A stretch of 64,000 nt of DNA from Caldifarciminota bacterium (GTDB lineage: Bacteria > Hydrothermota > Tepidihabitantia > SM23-42): assembly GCA_027026255.1 (NCBI GenBank), contig JALVOT010000014.1:87986-151985 (forward strand), written 5' to 3'. Position 1 is the first letter of the stretch; every line of letters starts with the position of its first letter. Positions 1-9,742 of this stretch are shown one piece after another. Under the pieces are notes generated by a model. The model did not search any database and was not told the origin of the DNA. It saw nothing but the letters and a program-made list of their open reading frames with translations. The position numbers and the translations under genes are program-made.

Positions 1-1
1 A

Positions 2-1618
2 GGTCTTGGTTTAATAGGCCTTTTGACGGTTCAGTTACTCAAGGCCGCTGGATGCAGGGTTATTGGATTTGATGTTGATGAAGAAAGGGTTGAGAAGGCA
101 AAACTTCTGGGTGCTGATTACAGTTTTAATATTCATAAGGTAAATTTTTTAGATAAAATCAAATATATCACTGATGGTCATGGGGTAGATGCAACAATTT
201 TAACTGCTGCATCTCATGATTCCACCGTGATTCAGCAGGCAATGGAGATGACTCGTAAAAAAGGACGTGTAATAATCGTCGGAAATGTTAATTTACAAAT
301 AGAGAGGTCGCCGTTTTATGAAAAGGAGATCGATTTACTTATTTCTTGTTCTTATGGCCCTGGAAGGTATGATGTAAATTTTGAAGAAAGAGGGATAGAC
401 TATCCCTATCCCTATGTGCGCTGGACTGAACGGAGCAATATGCTTGAGTATCTTAAGTCTATTGCGGATAAAAAAGTAAATTTTTCGGCGATTGTCGAAA
501 GAGAATATAATATATCACAAGCGGTTGAGGCCTATGAAGCATTAAAATCCGGAGGCAAAAAGCCTATATGTATAATTTTATCGTATAATACAGACCAGAA
601 AGAAGATAAGTTTAATAGTAGAGTAAAACTGGGAAGTAATAAGGTTATTAGAGACAGAATAGGAGTAGCGGTCATTGGAGCTGGTAATTTTGCAAGGTCG
701 GTGCACCTTCCGAATTTAATGGCCATATCGCATTTATTCCATCTTAGGGCAGTGGTTGACAAAGTTGGTGTAAGGGCGCATGAGGTGGCGGAACAATTTT
801 CAGCTGAATATTGTTCAACAAATTTGGAAGATGTTCTGGTTGATAAAAATATTGATATGATTTTAATCGCCACAAGACATAATCTGCATGCCTCAATTGC
901 AAGGGCAGCGGCTGAACATGGGAAGGCGGTTTTTTGTGAGAAACCGATGGCCTTAAATAGTGAAGAATTAAAAAATCTTGTTACGGTAATTAATAAAACA
1001 AAGGTTCCTTATATGATTGGATTTAATAGAAGATTTTCTCCGATTGCAGAAAAGGCACGCGCTATTTTGGACCAAATGAAAACCCCTCGGGTAATTACCT
1101 ACCGAGTTAATGCCGGATATTTACCTGCTGATAGTTGGCTTCTTAGTAAAGAGGGCGGTGGGCGGATTGTCGGAGAGGCCTGTCATATGTTTGATTTATT
1201 CACATATTTGGTTGGATCATCCGATGTTGTCGAAATTTCTTATATAAAAATGAACCCCCATCCTGAGAATCGGAATTACTCTGAGAATGTATCGGTTGGC
1301 CTGCGTTTTCGTAATAATTCTATTTGTAACCTTCTTTATACGTCTATTGGTGGATATAATTTACCAAAGGAGTATATAGAAATACATTTTACCGGGGAGA
1401 CCCTTATAATTAATGATTTCAGAGAAATTTTTTATTACAGTCATAAAGTAAAGAAATGGAAATTTCCACAAAATAAAGGCCATCGTGAAGAACTGATAAA
1501 ATTTGCTGATTATCTAAAAGGTAAAACAGGCCCTCCGATTACTCTGGATGAGATGTTAATTGCAACTAAAATTAGCTTTGTAGTAGAAAAAGAGTTTCAG
1601 AGGATTCAGGCTATCTGA
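2..1618 (+). CDS. Bi-domain oxidoreductase (Zn-alcohol-dehydrogenase-like + Gfo/Idh/MocA), 5' partial
   Basis: The reading frame is open from base 2, so the gene starts before the window. The first visible codons give a GLGLIG dinucleotide-binding loop followed by the rest of an MDR (zinc alcohol dehydrogenase-like) nucleotide domain over about 190 residues. A second Rossmann domain starts at GVAVIGAGNFA (about residue 213 from the TTG at 23) and carries the EKP motif (CEKPMALNS) of Gfo/Idh/MocA sugar oxidoreductases. Proteins with this double architecture are known in bacterial exopolysaccharide loci; their substrate is usually not established, and oxidation/reduction of a nucleotide sugar is an inference. 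It sits 15 bp before the asparagine synthase gene, so it is probably in the same operon. Confidence 0.85.
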   Translation, partial: GLGLIGLLTVQLLKAAGCRVIGFDVDEERVEKAKLLGADYSFNIHKVNFLDKIKYITDGHGVDATILTAASHDSTVIQQAMEMTRKKGRVIIVGNVNLQIERSPFYEKEIDLLISCSYGPGRYDVNFEERGIDYPYPYVRWTERSNMLEYLKSIADKKVNFSAIVEREYNISQAVEAYEALKSGGKKPICIILSYNTDQKEDKFNSRVKLGSNKVIRDRIGVAVIGAGNFARSVHLPNLMAISHLFHLRAVVDKVGVRAHEVAEQFSAEYCSTNLEDVLVDKNIDMILIATRHNLHASIARAAAEHGKAVFCEKPMALNSEELKNLVTVINKTKVPYMIGFNRRFSPIAEKARAILDQMKTPRVITYRVNAGYLPADSWLLSKEGGGRIVGEACHMFDLFTYLVGSSDVVEISYIKMNPHPENRNYSENVSVGLRFRNNSICNLLYTSIGGYNLPKEYIEIHFTGETLIINDFREIFYYSHKVKKWKFPQNKGHREELIKFADYLKGKTGPPITLDEMLIATKISFVVEKEFQRIQAI

Positions 1619-1633
1619 AAATTACCCAATATT

Positions 1634-3535
1634 ATGTGTGGTATCGTCGGTGTTATTGTTTCACAAAAAAGTAACTTTGAAGTTAGCGAGTCATATATTA
1701 CTAAAATGCGTGATACGATGATACATCGTGGTCCCGATGGTAAAGGTTTATGGATTTCCGAAGATAGGAAGATAGGATTTGGACATAGACGGTTATCGAT
1801 TATCGATAAATCATCAAATGCCAATCAACCAATGTGCAATGAGAATAAGGATATCTGGTTAATCTATAATGGTGAGATCTATAATCATACTTCCCTGCGT
1901 TCGGAGATAGAAAAGACCGGGAGGCACTGTTGGCGCACAGATCACTCAGATACTGAGGTAATCATTCATGCCTATGAAGAATGGGGGATTGATTGTATCC
2001 ATAGATTTCGTGGTATGTTTGCTTTCGCATTGTGGGACGGAAGAAAAAATGAATTATGGCTCGTCAGGGATCGTGTAGGGATAAAGCCGCTTTACTACAG
2101 TATTCACAACGGCAGGCTTGTCTTTGCCTCTGAGATTAAATCCCTTTTGCTTGACCCACAGCAGAAACGGGAATTAGATAATGAATCCTTCTACCACTAC
2201 CTTACATTTCTTACTTCTTCACCTCATCAGACACTATTTGCGGGTATTAAAAAGCTATCTGGAGGAACATATATTAGAGTTACACCTGATATTAACCTCT
2301 ATGAATATAAATATTGGGATGTTTTAGATTATGTGGAGCCGTTGACAAACCTTGATGAAGATGAAATCGCCTCAAGAATCCTGGAAGAACTCAGGGTTGC
2401 AGTTCAGTTTAGAAAAGTAAGTGATGTTCCAGTAGGGGTTTTCCTTTCCGGCGGAATTGATTCAAGCATTAATGCTACACTTTTTTCTGAAAATGATAAA
2501 TCACAGATTAATACTTTTACAATCGGGTATACTGGTGAGTATAAATCTTATAAAAATGAGATGAGTTACGCCCGATTGATAGCAGAAAGAGTTAATGCCA
2601 ATCATCATGAGAGGCTACTGAAAGTTGATGATTTATTAAATTTTCTCCCGGATATGGTCTATCAGCAGGATGAACCAATTGCTGATACGGTATGTATTCC
2701 TCTTTACTATGTTTCAGAACTTACACGGCAATCCGGGGTTATTGTTTGTCAGGTTGGTGAGGGAGCCGATGAACTATTCTGTGGTTATCCTTTTTGGAAA
2801 GAACAGATGCAGCTACAATCTTATAGTAATCATTCATTTCTTAAGAATTTTGTAAATTTCTTTTATCTGACGAGTCGATTAATCGGAGCCGAAGATACCG
2901 TCAAATTTGAATTTCTGCGCAGAGCAAAACATAATTTACCTATTTTTTGGGGCGGCGCAATTGGTTTTCCAGAAATTCCTAAAAGGAAATTATTGTCAGA
3001 GAACATGAAGAAGGAATTAGCTGATTTAGATTCATGGGATATTATAAAACCGATATGGAATAATTTTTGTGAGAAGTCCTGGGAGAAATCTTCTTTACAA
3101 TGGATGACATATTTAGATTTGAATTTTAGATTACCTGAATTACTGCTGATGAGGGTTGACAAAATGAGTATGGCGGTCAGCCTTGAAGCCCGGGTTCCAT
3201 TTCTTGATCATAATCTTATTGAAACTGTGATGGGAATTCCTTCGGAAATTAAATTAAAGAATGGAGTATTGAAATACATTCTAAAGAAGGCGGTTAATGG
3301 TATGCTTCCTGAATCTTTTATAAAACGAAAAAAACAGGGATTCGGTATACCTTTACAGGAATGGTTTTATGAAAAAATCAGCACTATTGCCTTCAGAGAA
3401 ATAAGAAAATTTTGTAAACAAACTAATCACTTTGATTATAAACAGCTTAATAACTTATTTAATCGGGGCAATTATCAAAGAATCTGGAGTATTTTAAATT
3501 TCATCCTCTGGTGGAATAGATTTATCGGGAATTGA
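1634..3535 (+). CDS. asnB: Asparagine synthase (glutamine-hydrolysing) family protein
   Basis: The protein begins MCGIVG, so after methionine removal Cys2 is the N-terminal nucleophile of the class II glutaminase domain (about residues 2-220). The C-terminal synthetase domain has the PP-loop SGGIDSS at residues 272-278, which binds and adenylates the substrate with ATP. The length of 633 aa is normal for the family. In polysaccharide loci such proteins often amidate a sugar acid or another metabolite rather than making free asparagine; both remain possible. It is followed after 4 bp by the flippase gene, which indicates one operon. Confidence 0.9.
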   Translation: MCGIVGVIVSQKSNFEVSESYITKMRDTMIHRGPDGKGLWISEDRKIGFGHRRLSIIDKSSNANQPMCNENKDIWLIYNGEIYNHTSLRSEIEKTGRHCWRTDHSDTEVIIHAYEEWGIDCIHRFRGMFAFALWDGRKNELWLVRDRVGIKPLYYSIHNGRLVFASEIKSLLLDPQQKRELDNESFYHYLTFLTSSPHQTLFAGIKKLSGGTYIRVTPDINLYEYKYWDVLDYVEPLTNLDEDEIASRILEELRVAVQFRKVSDVPVGVFLSGGIDSSINATLFSENDKSQINTFTIGYTGEYKSYKNEMSYARLIAERVNANHHERLLKVDDLLNFLPDMVYQQDEPIADTVCIPLYYVSELTRQSGVIVCQVGEGADELFCGYPFWKEQMQLQSYSNHSFLKNFVNFFYLTSRLIGAEDTVKFEFLRRAKHNLPIFWGGAIGFPEIPKRKLLSENMKKELADLDSWDIIKPIWNNFCEKSWEKSSLQWMTYLDLNFRLPELLLMRVDKMSMAVSLEARVPFLDHNLIETVMGIPSEIKLKNGVLKYILKKAVNGMLPESFIKRKKQGFGIPLQEWFYEKISTIAFREIRKFCKQTNHFDYKQLNNLFNRGNYQRIWSILNFILWWNRFIGN

Positions 3536-3539
3536 AATT

Positions 3540-4871
3540 TTGTTGAAAAAAGGCTTATTCGATAAATTCTTTTTAAATTTTAGCAGTGGAAAAAAATCAT
3601 TGCTGGTTAAAAATATCCTGGGGGTCTATGGCGGTGATTTGTTTTCTCAGCTAATCTCTGTAGGAATTTTTCTCTTGATGATTAGAGGTCTAAGTGTTCG
3701 GGATTATGCTGCCTATACAGTATTTTATGCCATCCTTTCGATGATGCCTGGACTCATTGGTGCGGGAATTAATACATCGCTGGTTAGATTTGCGAGTGAG
3801 TATTTATCGGTTAAAAAAAAACAGCCTTATGGTCTTTATTTCCTTAATTTTATTTTTCAGATTGCATTTTATCTTTTAATATTTATTATTGTTTATTTTA
3901 TGGGGAATATAGTTGTAAAATTTTTGTTCGGCCAGAAATCCTTTATTTCTTCCTTCCGGTACGGGTTAATTGGTGGTCTGGGTATACTTCTTGTTCAATC
4001 CGGAAGGAGTATATTCCAGGCAGAAGAAAATTATGGTTCTTATATCAAAACATTATGGCTAAAACAAATTATAATATTTTTATTTATCGCATTCTTTTTC
4101 ATAAAGAGGAGTTTAAATTTTTATATTGGTGCACAAATTATCATTTATACAAATCTTCTAATTGGTTTTATTATAATTGTTCATATCTTTAGAAAATATA
4201 ATATTTTGAGCATTATAGAAGCAATAAGGAACCAATTTGATCTCATTAAAGAATTTATTTCTTCTTCTAAATGGCTTATAATCTATTTTGTTTTTCTTAT
4301 GGCCTTTCAGAGATTAGATGTGTTTATGTTATCACACTTCTCAAATACCGAAGAACTGGCCAATTATGGAATTGCCTTTCGTTACTATTCTGCAATTCTT
4401 CTATTGTTGGGTTCAATCCATACTGTTTTATTACCTAAATTCTCTAAGATAGATATGCAGGATATTAATAGGCAGAGAGAATTCACTATTAAATGGATAA
4501 AGGTGACCAGTTGGATTATAATACCCATTTTGTTTATTGATATCTTTGGTAAACCTCTATTTCTTTGGTTGAACGGTCAGCAATATGAAAGGTCTTTTAC
4601 AATATTCGTGTGTTTCTCGCTGGGTATATGGATTAGTTTTATGTTTAGTCCGCTTGTGAATATATTAAAAAGTAGAAAATCTTTTAAATTTCTTACATCA
4701 TTAAGTTTTTCCGCCTTTATTCTTAATTTCATTGGCAATTATTTATTTATTCCAATATGGGGTGGTCTGGGTGCTGCATTTATTACGATTATTTCACATG
4801 GACTAATCAACATAATTGTTGCCCTAAGGATAATATTTACTGTGAATGAAAGGAAGTTATCTTATGAATAA
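3540..4871 (+). CDS. Oligosaccharide flippase (Wzx-type)
   Basis: A 443-aa, almost wholly hydrophobic protein with about a dozen predicted membrane segments. It has the N-terminal pattern of polysaccharide flippases (a KNILGVYGGDLFSQLISVG-type segment, then MLSHFS and an early Arg-rich loop). It would move undecaprenyl-linked repeat units across the inner membrane. The start is TTG at 3540, 4 bp after the asnB stop, with no strong ribosome site, so it may be translated by coupling. Its 3' end overlaps the next gene by 8 bp. The assignment to the MOP/Wzx superfamily is good; the transported glycan cannot be read from sequence. Confidence 0.85.
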   Translation: MLKKGLFDKFFLNFSSGKKSLLVKNILGVYGGDLFSQLISVGIFLLMIRGLSVRDYAAYTVFYAILSMMPGLIGAGINTSLVRFASEYLSVKKKQPYGLYFLNFIFQIAFYLLIFIIVYFMGNIVVKFLFGQKSFISSFRYGLIGGLGILLVQSGRSIFQAEENYGSYIKTLWLKQIIIFLFIAFFFIKRSLNFYIGAQIIIYTNLLIGFIIIVHIFRKYNILSIIEAIRNQFDLIKEFISSSKWLIIYFVFLMAFQRLDVFMLSHFSNTEELANYGIAFRYYSAILLLLGSIHTVLLPKFSKIDMQDINRQREFTIKWIKVTSWIIIPILFIDIFGKPLFLWLNGQQYERSFTIFVCFSLGIWISFMFSPLVNILKSRKSFKFLTSLSFSAFILNFIGNYLFIPIWGGLGAAFITIISHGLINIIVALRIIFTVNERKLSYE

Positions 4872-6303
4872 AATTTATAATATGAGGTCCCAGATACCCT
4901 CGATTGTTTTCATGATTTTAATATTATTATCAGTATTTTTGGGATTAATTACAACAAATGTGATAACTGGTGTAGGTGCATTTTTTTCTAACCTGGGTAG
5001 TACCTGGGTTAATATCGTGATTTTAGACATAATATTTACTGCCTATTTAATCTGTCTTTTACTGATTGTAAAAAAGACATCAGCGGCGCCATTATTTATA
5101 TATCGCCCTATAACATTAATATTTATTTTCTTTATTGTAATTGTAATCCTGGGTTCGTTAAATTATTATTTTGTCACAATGTTTTTTCCTCAAACAAGGG
5201 TTGCTAATATCCCCAAGGGCCTATTCTACCTTTGTGTTATATCACTCAGTATAATGGCAGGATATCACATTAGGTTATTACCCTATAAATTATTTGAGTC
5301 CCGAAATACTTACGAACAGCAGACTAAAGAATGGGATCTAAGTAAATTGAAGGTTTTGATTATTGTGCTATTTATAATTATGATTATAGGTAATATAATT
5401 GCATATCGAAAGATTGGGGCGGTTGCGTTTTTACATAAGGCTGTCGGTAATGTAAGATTTTATTTTAGCGAAGAGATGGGTATCTGGGAAAAATTTATTA
5501 AGATTACACCTACGGTGATTATGCTGAGTGGTACCTATTTCTTCTTGAAGAAAAATGAGTTGTCAATGTTGGCCATTTTAGTGGTATCTTCGATTCTGGC
5601 GTTTATATCAACAGTTAGATTTTACTTCGTTATGCCCTTAATGGTATTGGTGCTGGTTTATTTCAAAATGGCAAAAAAGGTTAATGTCAGAAATATTATT
5701 ATATTATTGGTTGCCCTTAGTGTAATTATTTATGGGTTTGGTTTAGTATTATCAGTGCGAGTTCCTATTACTGCGGGGACGCGTTTACCGGGGATGTTAT
5801 TTTATCTTCAATCTTCGCCAAATGTTGAATTTATTGACTTTTGTCGTATAATCCAGAGAATTGAAGAAAGTGGTCCGGAAAAGGCGGTGACAATCTTCCA
5901 TAGTTTGATTGCACCGGTTCTGCCAAAGCAATTCTGGTCGATACTGGATATTGATAAGAAAATGTTGCTCTCTGAACACGCCTATTTGATGTGGGATTTA
6001 ATCAGTGGCTGGGCGTGTCGGTTGCGGGTAGGTTCCTTCGGTGAGTTATATCTATTTGGCGGATGGCTCGCACTTATCACGGGTAGTTTTATTTTAGGCC
6101 TCATAATTTCCTGGATAGACCTGAAACTTATTAATCTTAATCGGAAAGACAGCCGGATCGTTATCTTCTGTTTTTTGTGTATCATTTTTGTGCTTACGCC
6201 GATCCTTCAACTTTATGCAGTAAGTGATATGGTTGTATTTAACGGCGTTGTTATGATGGTTGCGCATTTTTTATGCCGTAAAAGGGTGAAAAACTCATTA
6301 TAA
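4864..6303 (+). CDS. O-antigen/oligosaccharide repeat-unit polymerase (Wzy-like)
   Basis: A 479-aa integral membrane protein with roughly a dozen hydrophobic segments and a large periplasmic loop containing SVRVPITAGTRLPG, a pattern seen in Wzy-type polymerases. I place the start at the ATG at 4864, not the upstream ATG at 4846, because AGGAAG at 4851-4856 gives a ribosome site at 7 nt. It overlaps the flippase gene by 8 bp. Wzy proteins share little sequence, so the call rests on topology, size and position between a flippase and glycosyltransferases. Confidence 0.75.
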   Translation: MNKIYNMRSQIPSIVFMILILLSVFLGLITTNVITGVGAFFSNLGSTWVNIVILDIIFTAYLICLLLIVKKTSAAPLFIYRPITLIFIFFIVIVILGSLNYYFVTMFFPQTRVANIPKGLFYLCVISLSIMAGYHIRLLPYKLFESRNTYEQQTKEWDLSKLKVLIIVLFIIMIIGNIIAYRKIGAVAFLHKAVGNVRFYFSEEMGIWEKFIKITPTVIMLSGTYFFLKKNELSMLAILVVSSILAFISTVRFYFVMPLMVLVLVYFKMAKKVNVRNIIILLVALSVIIYGFGLVLSVRVPITAGTRLPGMLFYLQSSPNVEFIDFCRIIQRIEESGPEKAVTIFHSLIAPVLPKQFWSILDIDKKMLLSEHAYLMWDLISGWACRLRVGSFGELYLFGGWLALITGSFILGLIISWIDLKLINLNRKDSRIVIFCFLCIIFVLTPILQLYAVSDMVVFNGVVMMVAHFLCRKRVKNSL

Positions 6304-6307
6304 TTTT

Positions 6308-7486
6308 ATGAAAAAGATGATTTTCGCAGAAATCTTGAGTTGGTTTAATTCCTGTAAGGTAGGTAGTCATAAGTATGCCTCAAGATTTTTATCAGACGGC
6401 TATCAGCTTTGCTGGGTGTCTCATCCAATTTCACCTCTTCATTTTTTTAAAAAGAAGTATATTAATATTTTTTTAAATGAATTTATTAAAGATACAAATT
6501 TGCATCATTTAACAAACAATAATCTTAGATTGATGAGACCCTTTACAGTATTACCATATACGCATATTAACATTCTGGACAGCTATAGCATTTGCAGGAA
6601 TACACTCAAATATACAATTCCCAATTTCAAAAATAGACTAATAAAAAATCAATTTTCTGAAGTTGATTTAATCTGGATGACTAACATTCATCTTTTAGGA
6701 CTTTTAAACTTTGTTAAATATAAAAAGCTGATTTTCCGAATTGCTGATAATATTATCGCATTCCCGGGCGCGCCAAATTCTTCAAAAGAAGTTACAAAAT
6801 ATCTGATTAATAAAGCTGATATTGTCTTCTGCGCTTCTCAGAACCTTACATCAATTTTAAGTAATAAATACAGAAAAAGAATTATTTATTTACCCAACGG
6901 GGTAGATTTTGAGACTTTTAGATATCAAAAAGGGCAGACTAAACCTATAGAGTTGAAAAATATTAAAAAGCCGATTGTAATTTATATCGGTATGATCTCG
7001 GAATGGTTTGATGTTGATCTTGTTTATTATATTTGCAAAAAATCGTCCAATCTCCACTTTATTTTTATCGGTCCTGTTGAGATAGATTTACGGAAAATAG
7101 CGGATTTGGAAAATGTATCCATCCTTGGACCAAGGCCTCATAATACATTGCCTCGATATATGCACAGTGCACAAATAGGAATAATTCCCTTCAAAAAAAA
7201 TTTAATGACCGATTTTATCCACCCGATAAAGCTATACGAATATTGTGCTGCAGGATTGAGCGTTGTTTCAACCGACCTTAAGGAAACTCGAAGTATACAT
7301 TCTCCAGCGTTAATTGTAGATTCCTATAGTGAATTTTATGATGCAGTTCAATCTCTGGCCAAGGAAAGGATTGACCCCAATGTTGCTATTGCTTTTGGCG
7401 AAAAAAACTCCTGGGATGCAAGATTCCGTCAGGTTAAAGAGATTATCGAAGATGACAAAAGCGTTTCTGAATCGACACTATTATAG
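6308..7486 (+). CDS. Glycosyltransferase, GT-B fold
   Basis: A 392-aa protein with a nucleotide-sugar-binding C-terminal half: YLPNGVDFETF, an IYIGMISEWFDVDL start of the donor domain, and the KLYEYCAAGLSVVST segment with the E-x7-type donor-binding glutamate of family 4/1 glycosyltransferases. It would add one sugar to the lipid-linked repeat unit at the cytoplasmic face. It lies 4 bp after the polymerase gene, and its last 35 bp overlap the next glycosyltransferase. Donor and acceptor cannot be assigned. Confidence 0.85.
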   Translation: MKKMIFAEILSWFNSCKVGSHKYASRFLSDGYQLCWVSHPISPLHFFKKKYINIFLNEFIKDTNLHHLTNNNLRLMRPFTVLPYTHINILDSYSICRNTLKYTIPNFKNRLIKNQFSEVDLIWMTNIHLLGLLNFVKYKKLIFRIADNIIAFPGAPNSSKEVTKYLINKADIVFCASQNLTSILSNKYRKRIIYLPNGVDFETFRYQKGQTKPIELKNIKKPIVIYIGMISEWFDVDLVYYICKKSSNLHFIFIGPVEIDLRKIADLENVSILGPRPHNTLPRYMHSAQIGIIPFKKNLMTDFIHPIKLYEYCAAGLSVVSTDLKETRSIHSPALIVDSYSEFYDAVQSLAKERIDPNVAIAFGEKNSWDARFRQVKEIIEDDKSVSESTLL

Positions 7487-8738
7487 AATATTAATTGTTA
7501 ACAGTTTTCATTACCTCAGAGGAGGTGATTGTAAATATACATTCACTCTTTCTGCGCTACTGAGGAATAAAGGCCATAGGGTTGTTCATTTTGCAATGAA
7601 CCATCCTCTTAATTTCGAAAGTGAATATTCAAAGTATTTTGTTCCTGAAATTGACCTTGCTGGTGAGTTAAAAAAAGGTGGTACGGTGAGTGGTTTAAAG
7701 GTTTTAAAGCGTGCTATATATTCAAACATTTCGAAAAAGAAACTAAGTTCTCTACTAAATAATTATACTGTGGACATTGCCCATATTCAAAATATTCATG
7801 GTCATATTACACCTTCAATTTTTCATATACTTAAAAAAAAGCATATCCCGATTATCTGGACCCTGCATGATTATTTTTTGCTCTGTCCAAACAGCACATT
7901 TTATGCAAAAAATAAGGTTTGTGAAGCCTGTAAAGGTAATCGATTTTATAATGTAGTTTTAAACCGCTGTCGAAAAAATTCCCTTGGTGCCAGTATTGTT
8001 GTAATGCTGGAAGAGTATATTCATAGATTAATGGGATTTTTGAAATTCGTGGACTATTTTATTACACCCAGTATATTTTTTAAGTATAAATTGATCGAGT
8101 ATGGTTTTGAAGCATCAAAGGTTATAAATATACCACATTTTATTGACAACACATTTTCTGATACAGCTACAGAGAATGATTGTGAGGAGGATTATATTGT
8201 ATATATAGGGAGACTTTCTTATGAGAAAGGATTGTTGACATTGCTAAAAGCTATTTCAATAGTTAACTCAGTTAAGTTATATTTAGTTGGTGATGGTCCA
8301 ATGAGGGATGCAATCGAGCAATATGTGCGAAGGAATAATTTATCGAATAAGATTCTCTTACTTGGTTATATTGGTGACGTAGATAGGTTGAAAGAGATTA
8401 TCCGCAAGGCACTTTTTTTAGTTTTTCCTTCCGAATGTTATGAGACATTTGGTCTTTCTGTGGTTGAAAGTTATGTGCTGGGAAAACCGGTTATTGGAAG
8501 TAAAATCGGTGCGATTAAGGAAGTGGTTAGGGATGGTGAAACCGGTATTCTTTTCGAATCGGGTAATGCGCACGACCTTGCGGATAAGATTAGGTGGTTA
8601 CTTAATCATCCTGAGAAACGAAATGAAATGGGCAAAAGAGCGAAGGGCTTGGTCAGGAATGAATATAATGCCGAATTACACTATGAACGGATAATGAGAG
8701 TTTATAGGTCAGCTCTCAAAAGGTGTGGCAAACTTTAG
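7452..8738 (+). CDS. Glycosyltransferase family 4
   Basis: I start this 428-aa protein at the ATG at 7452 (MTKAFLNRHYYRILIVNSFHY), which places the N-terminal GT-B strand correctly; an upstream in-frame ATG at 7329 would bury the start in the preceding gene. The acceptor domain has an IIWTLHDYFLLCPNST segment with a small Cys cluster (CEACKGN) that is common in GT4 enzymes of polysaccharide loci. The donor domain has IVYIGRLSYEKGL, LVGDGPM and PSECYETFGLSVVESYVLGKP, which includes the conserved donor-site glutamates. It overlaps the previous gene by 35 bp, which fits translational coupling. Confidence 0.88.
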   Translation: MTKAFLNRHYYRILIVNSFHYLRGGDCKYTFTLSALLRNKGHRVVHFAMNHPLNFESEYSKYFVPEIDLAGELKKGGTVSGLKVLKRAIYSNISKKKLSSLLNNYTVDIAHIQNIHGHITPSIFHILKKKHIPIIWTLHDYFLLCPNSTFYAKNKVCEACKGNRFYNVVLNRCRKNSLGASIVVMLEEYIHRLMGFLKFVDYFITPSIFFKYKLIEYGFEASKVINIPHFIDNTFSDTATENDCEEDYIVYIGRLSYEKGLLTLLKAISIVNSVKLYLVGDGPMRDAIEQYVRRNNLSNKILLLGYIGDVDRLKEIIRKALFLVFPSECYETFGLSVVESYVLGKPVIGSKIGAIKEVVRDGETGILFESGNAHDLADKIRWLLNHPEKRNEMGKRAKGLVRNEYNAELHYERIMRVYRSALKRCGKL

Positions 8739-8746
8739 GAGGTAAA

Positions 8747-9742
8747 ATGGAATGTGCAGTAATTACTACTTATCGTTGTAATGCGAGATGCTGGATGTGT
8801 AACTCCTGGCACCATCCAACAAAGCCGTCGGAAGAGTTTAATCCGGAGATTCTGAAAAAAATACCAGAAGGTATGAAGCGACTCAATATTACCGGTGGCG
8901 AGCCTATGTTAAGAAAGGATATAATGGACATCGTCGAAATTCTGGATAAAAAGACCGAAAGGCTTGAAATCAGTACCAACGGTTTTTTTACAGAGAAGAT
9001 TGTTGAAGTTGCCAGAAACTTTCCCGATATTACAATTAGAATCAGTGTTGAAGGCCTTCCGGAAAAAAATGACCGGTTGCGGGGAATAAAGAATGGATTC
9101 GACCATGCCTTGAGAACGCTCCTTGAGTTAAAAAAAATGGGTATTAAAGATATCGGTTTTGCCATTGTTATATCACATAATAATATTTCAGACCTTATTC
9201 ATATTTATGAGCTTACTGCCGGACTGGATGTTGAGTTTTCGCAGTCAACGATGCATAACTCATTCTATTTTCACAAATTTGATAATCGGATTGAAGACAT
9301 TGAAAGCGTTAGAAACATAATGCAGGAATTCATTAAGAGATTGCTTAATTCAAAAAGGAAAAATCTGAAAATGCGGGTTAAGGATTGGTTTCGTGCCTAT
9401 ATTAATATGGGGTTGCTCAGATACATAGAGGGAAAATCCCGTCCCATCCCCTGTGGTGCAGGAACCGACAGCTTTTTTGTTGATCCCTGGGGAAGGATGC
9501 TTGCCTGCAATGGTTCTGATGAACCCTGGGTGATGGGTGATTTAACGACTCAGGATTTTGAAGAGATCTGGAATTCTGAGCAGGCAGAACAAATGCGAAG
9601 ACGAGTTGCAGACTGCAAAAAGAATTGTTGGATGATTGGAACCTCAGTTCCAGCTATGCGTAAGCAGATTTGGATTCCATTTTTTTGGGTGTCGAAAAAC
9701 CGATTTAGGCTTTTGTTGAAAAAAGATATCATTATCGAGTGA
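8747..9742 (+). CDS. Radical SAM protein with SPASM-like C-terminal region
   Basis: The start is the ATG at 8747, with GGAGG at 8738-8742 just before it; a GTG 24 bp upstream is less likely. The protein (331 aa) begins with the radical SAM cluster motif CNARCWMC (Cys11, Cys15, Cys18), followed by NITGGEPMLR for SAM binding. Near the C-terminus IPCGAGTDSFFVDPWG and CKKNC look like auxiliary Fe-S cluster ligands of the SPASM/twitch type. Its place between two glycosyltransferases in a polysaccharide locus suggests it alters a sugar or a lipid-linked intermediate, but no function is established. It ends with a TGATG stop/start overlap with the next gene. Confidence 0.85.
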   Translation: MECAVITTYRCNARCWMCNSWHHPTKPSEEFNPEILKKIPEGMKRLNITGGEPMLRKDIMDIVEILDKKTERLEISTNGFFTEKIVEVARNFPDITIRISVEGLPEKNDRLRGIKNGFDHALRTLLELKKMGIKDIGFAIVISHNNISDLIHIYELTAGLDVEFSQSTMHNSFYFHKFDNRIEDIESVRNIMQEFIKRLLNSKRKNLKMRVKDWFRAYINMGLLRYIEGKSRPIPCGAGTDSFFVDPWGRMLACNGSDEPWVMGDLTTQDFEEIWNSEQAEQMRRRVADCKKNCWMIGTSVPAMRKQIWIPFFWVSKNRFRLLLKKDIIIE

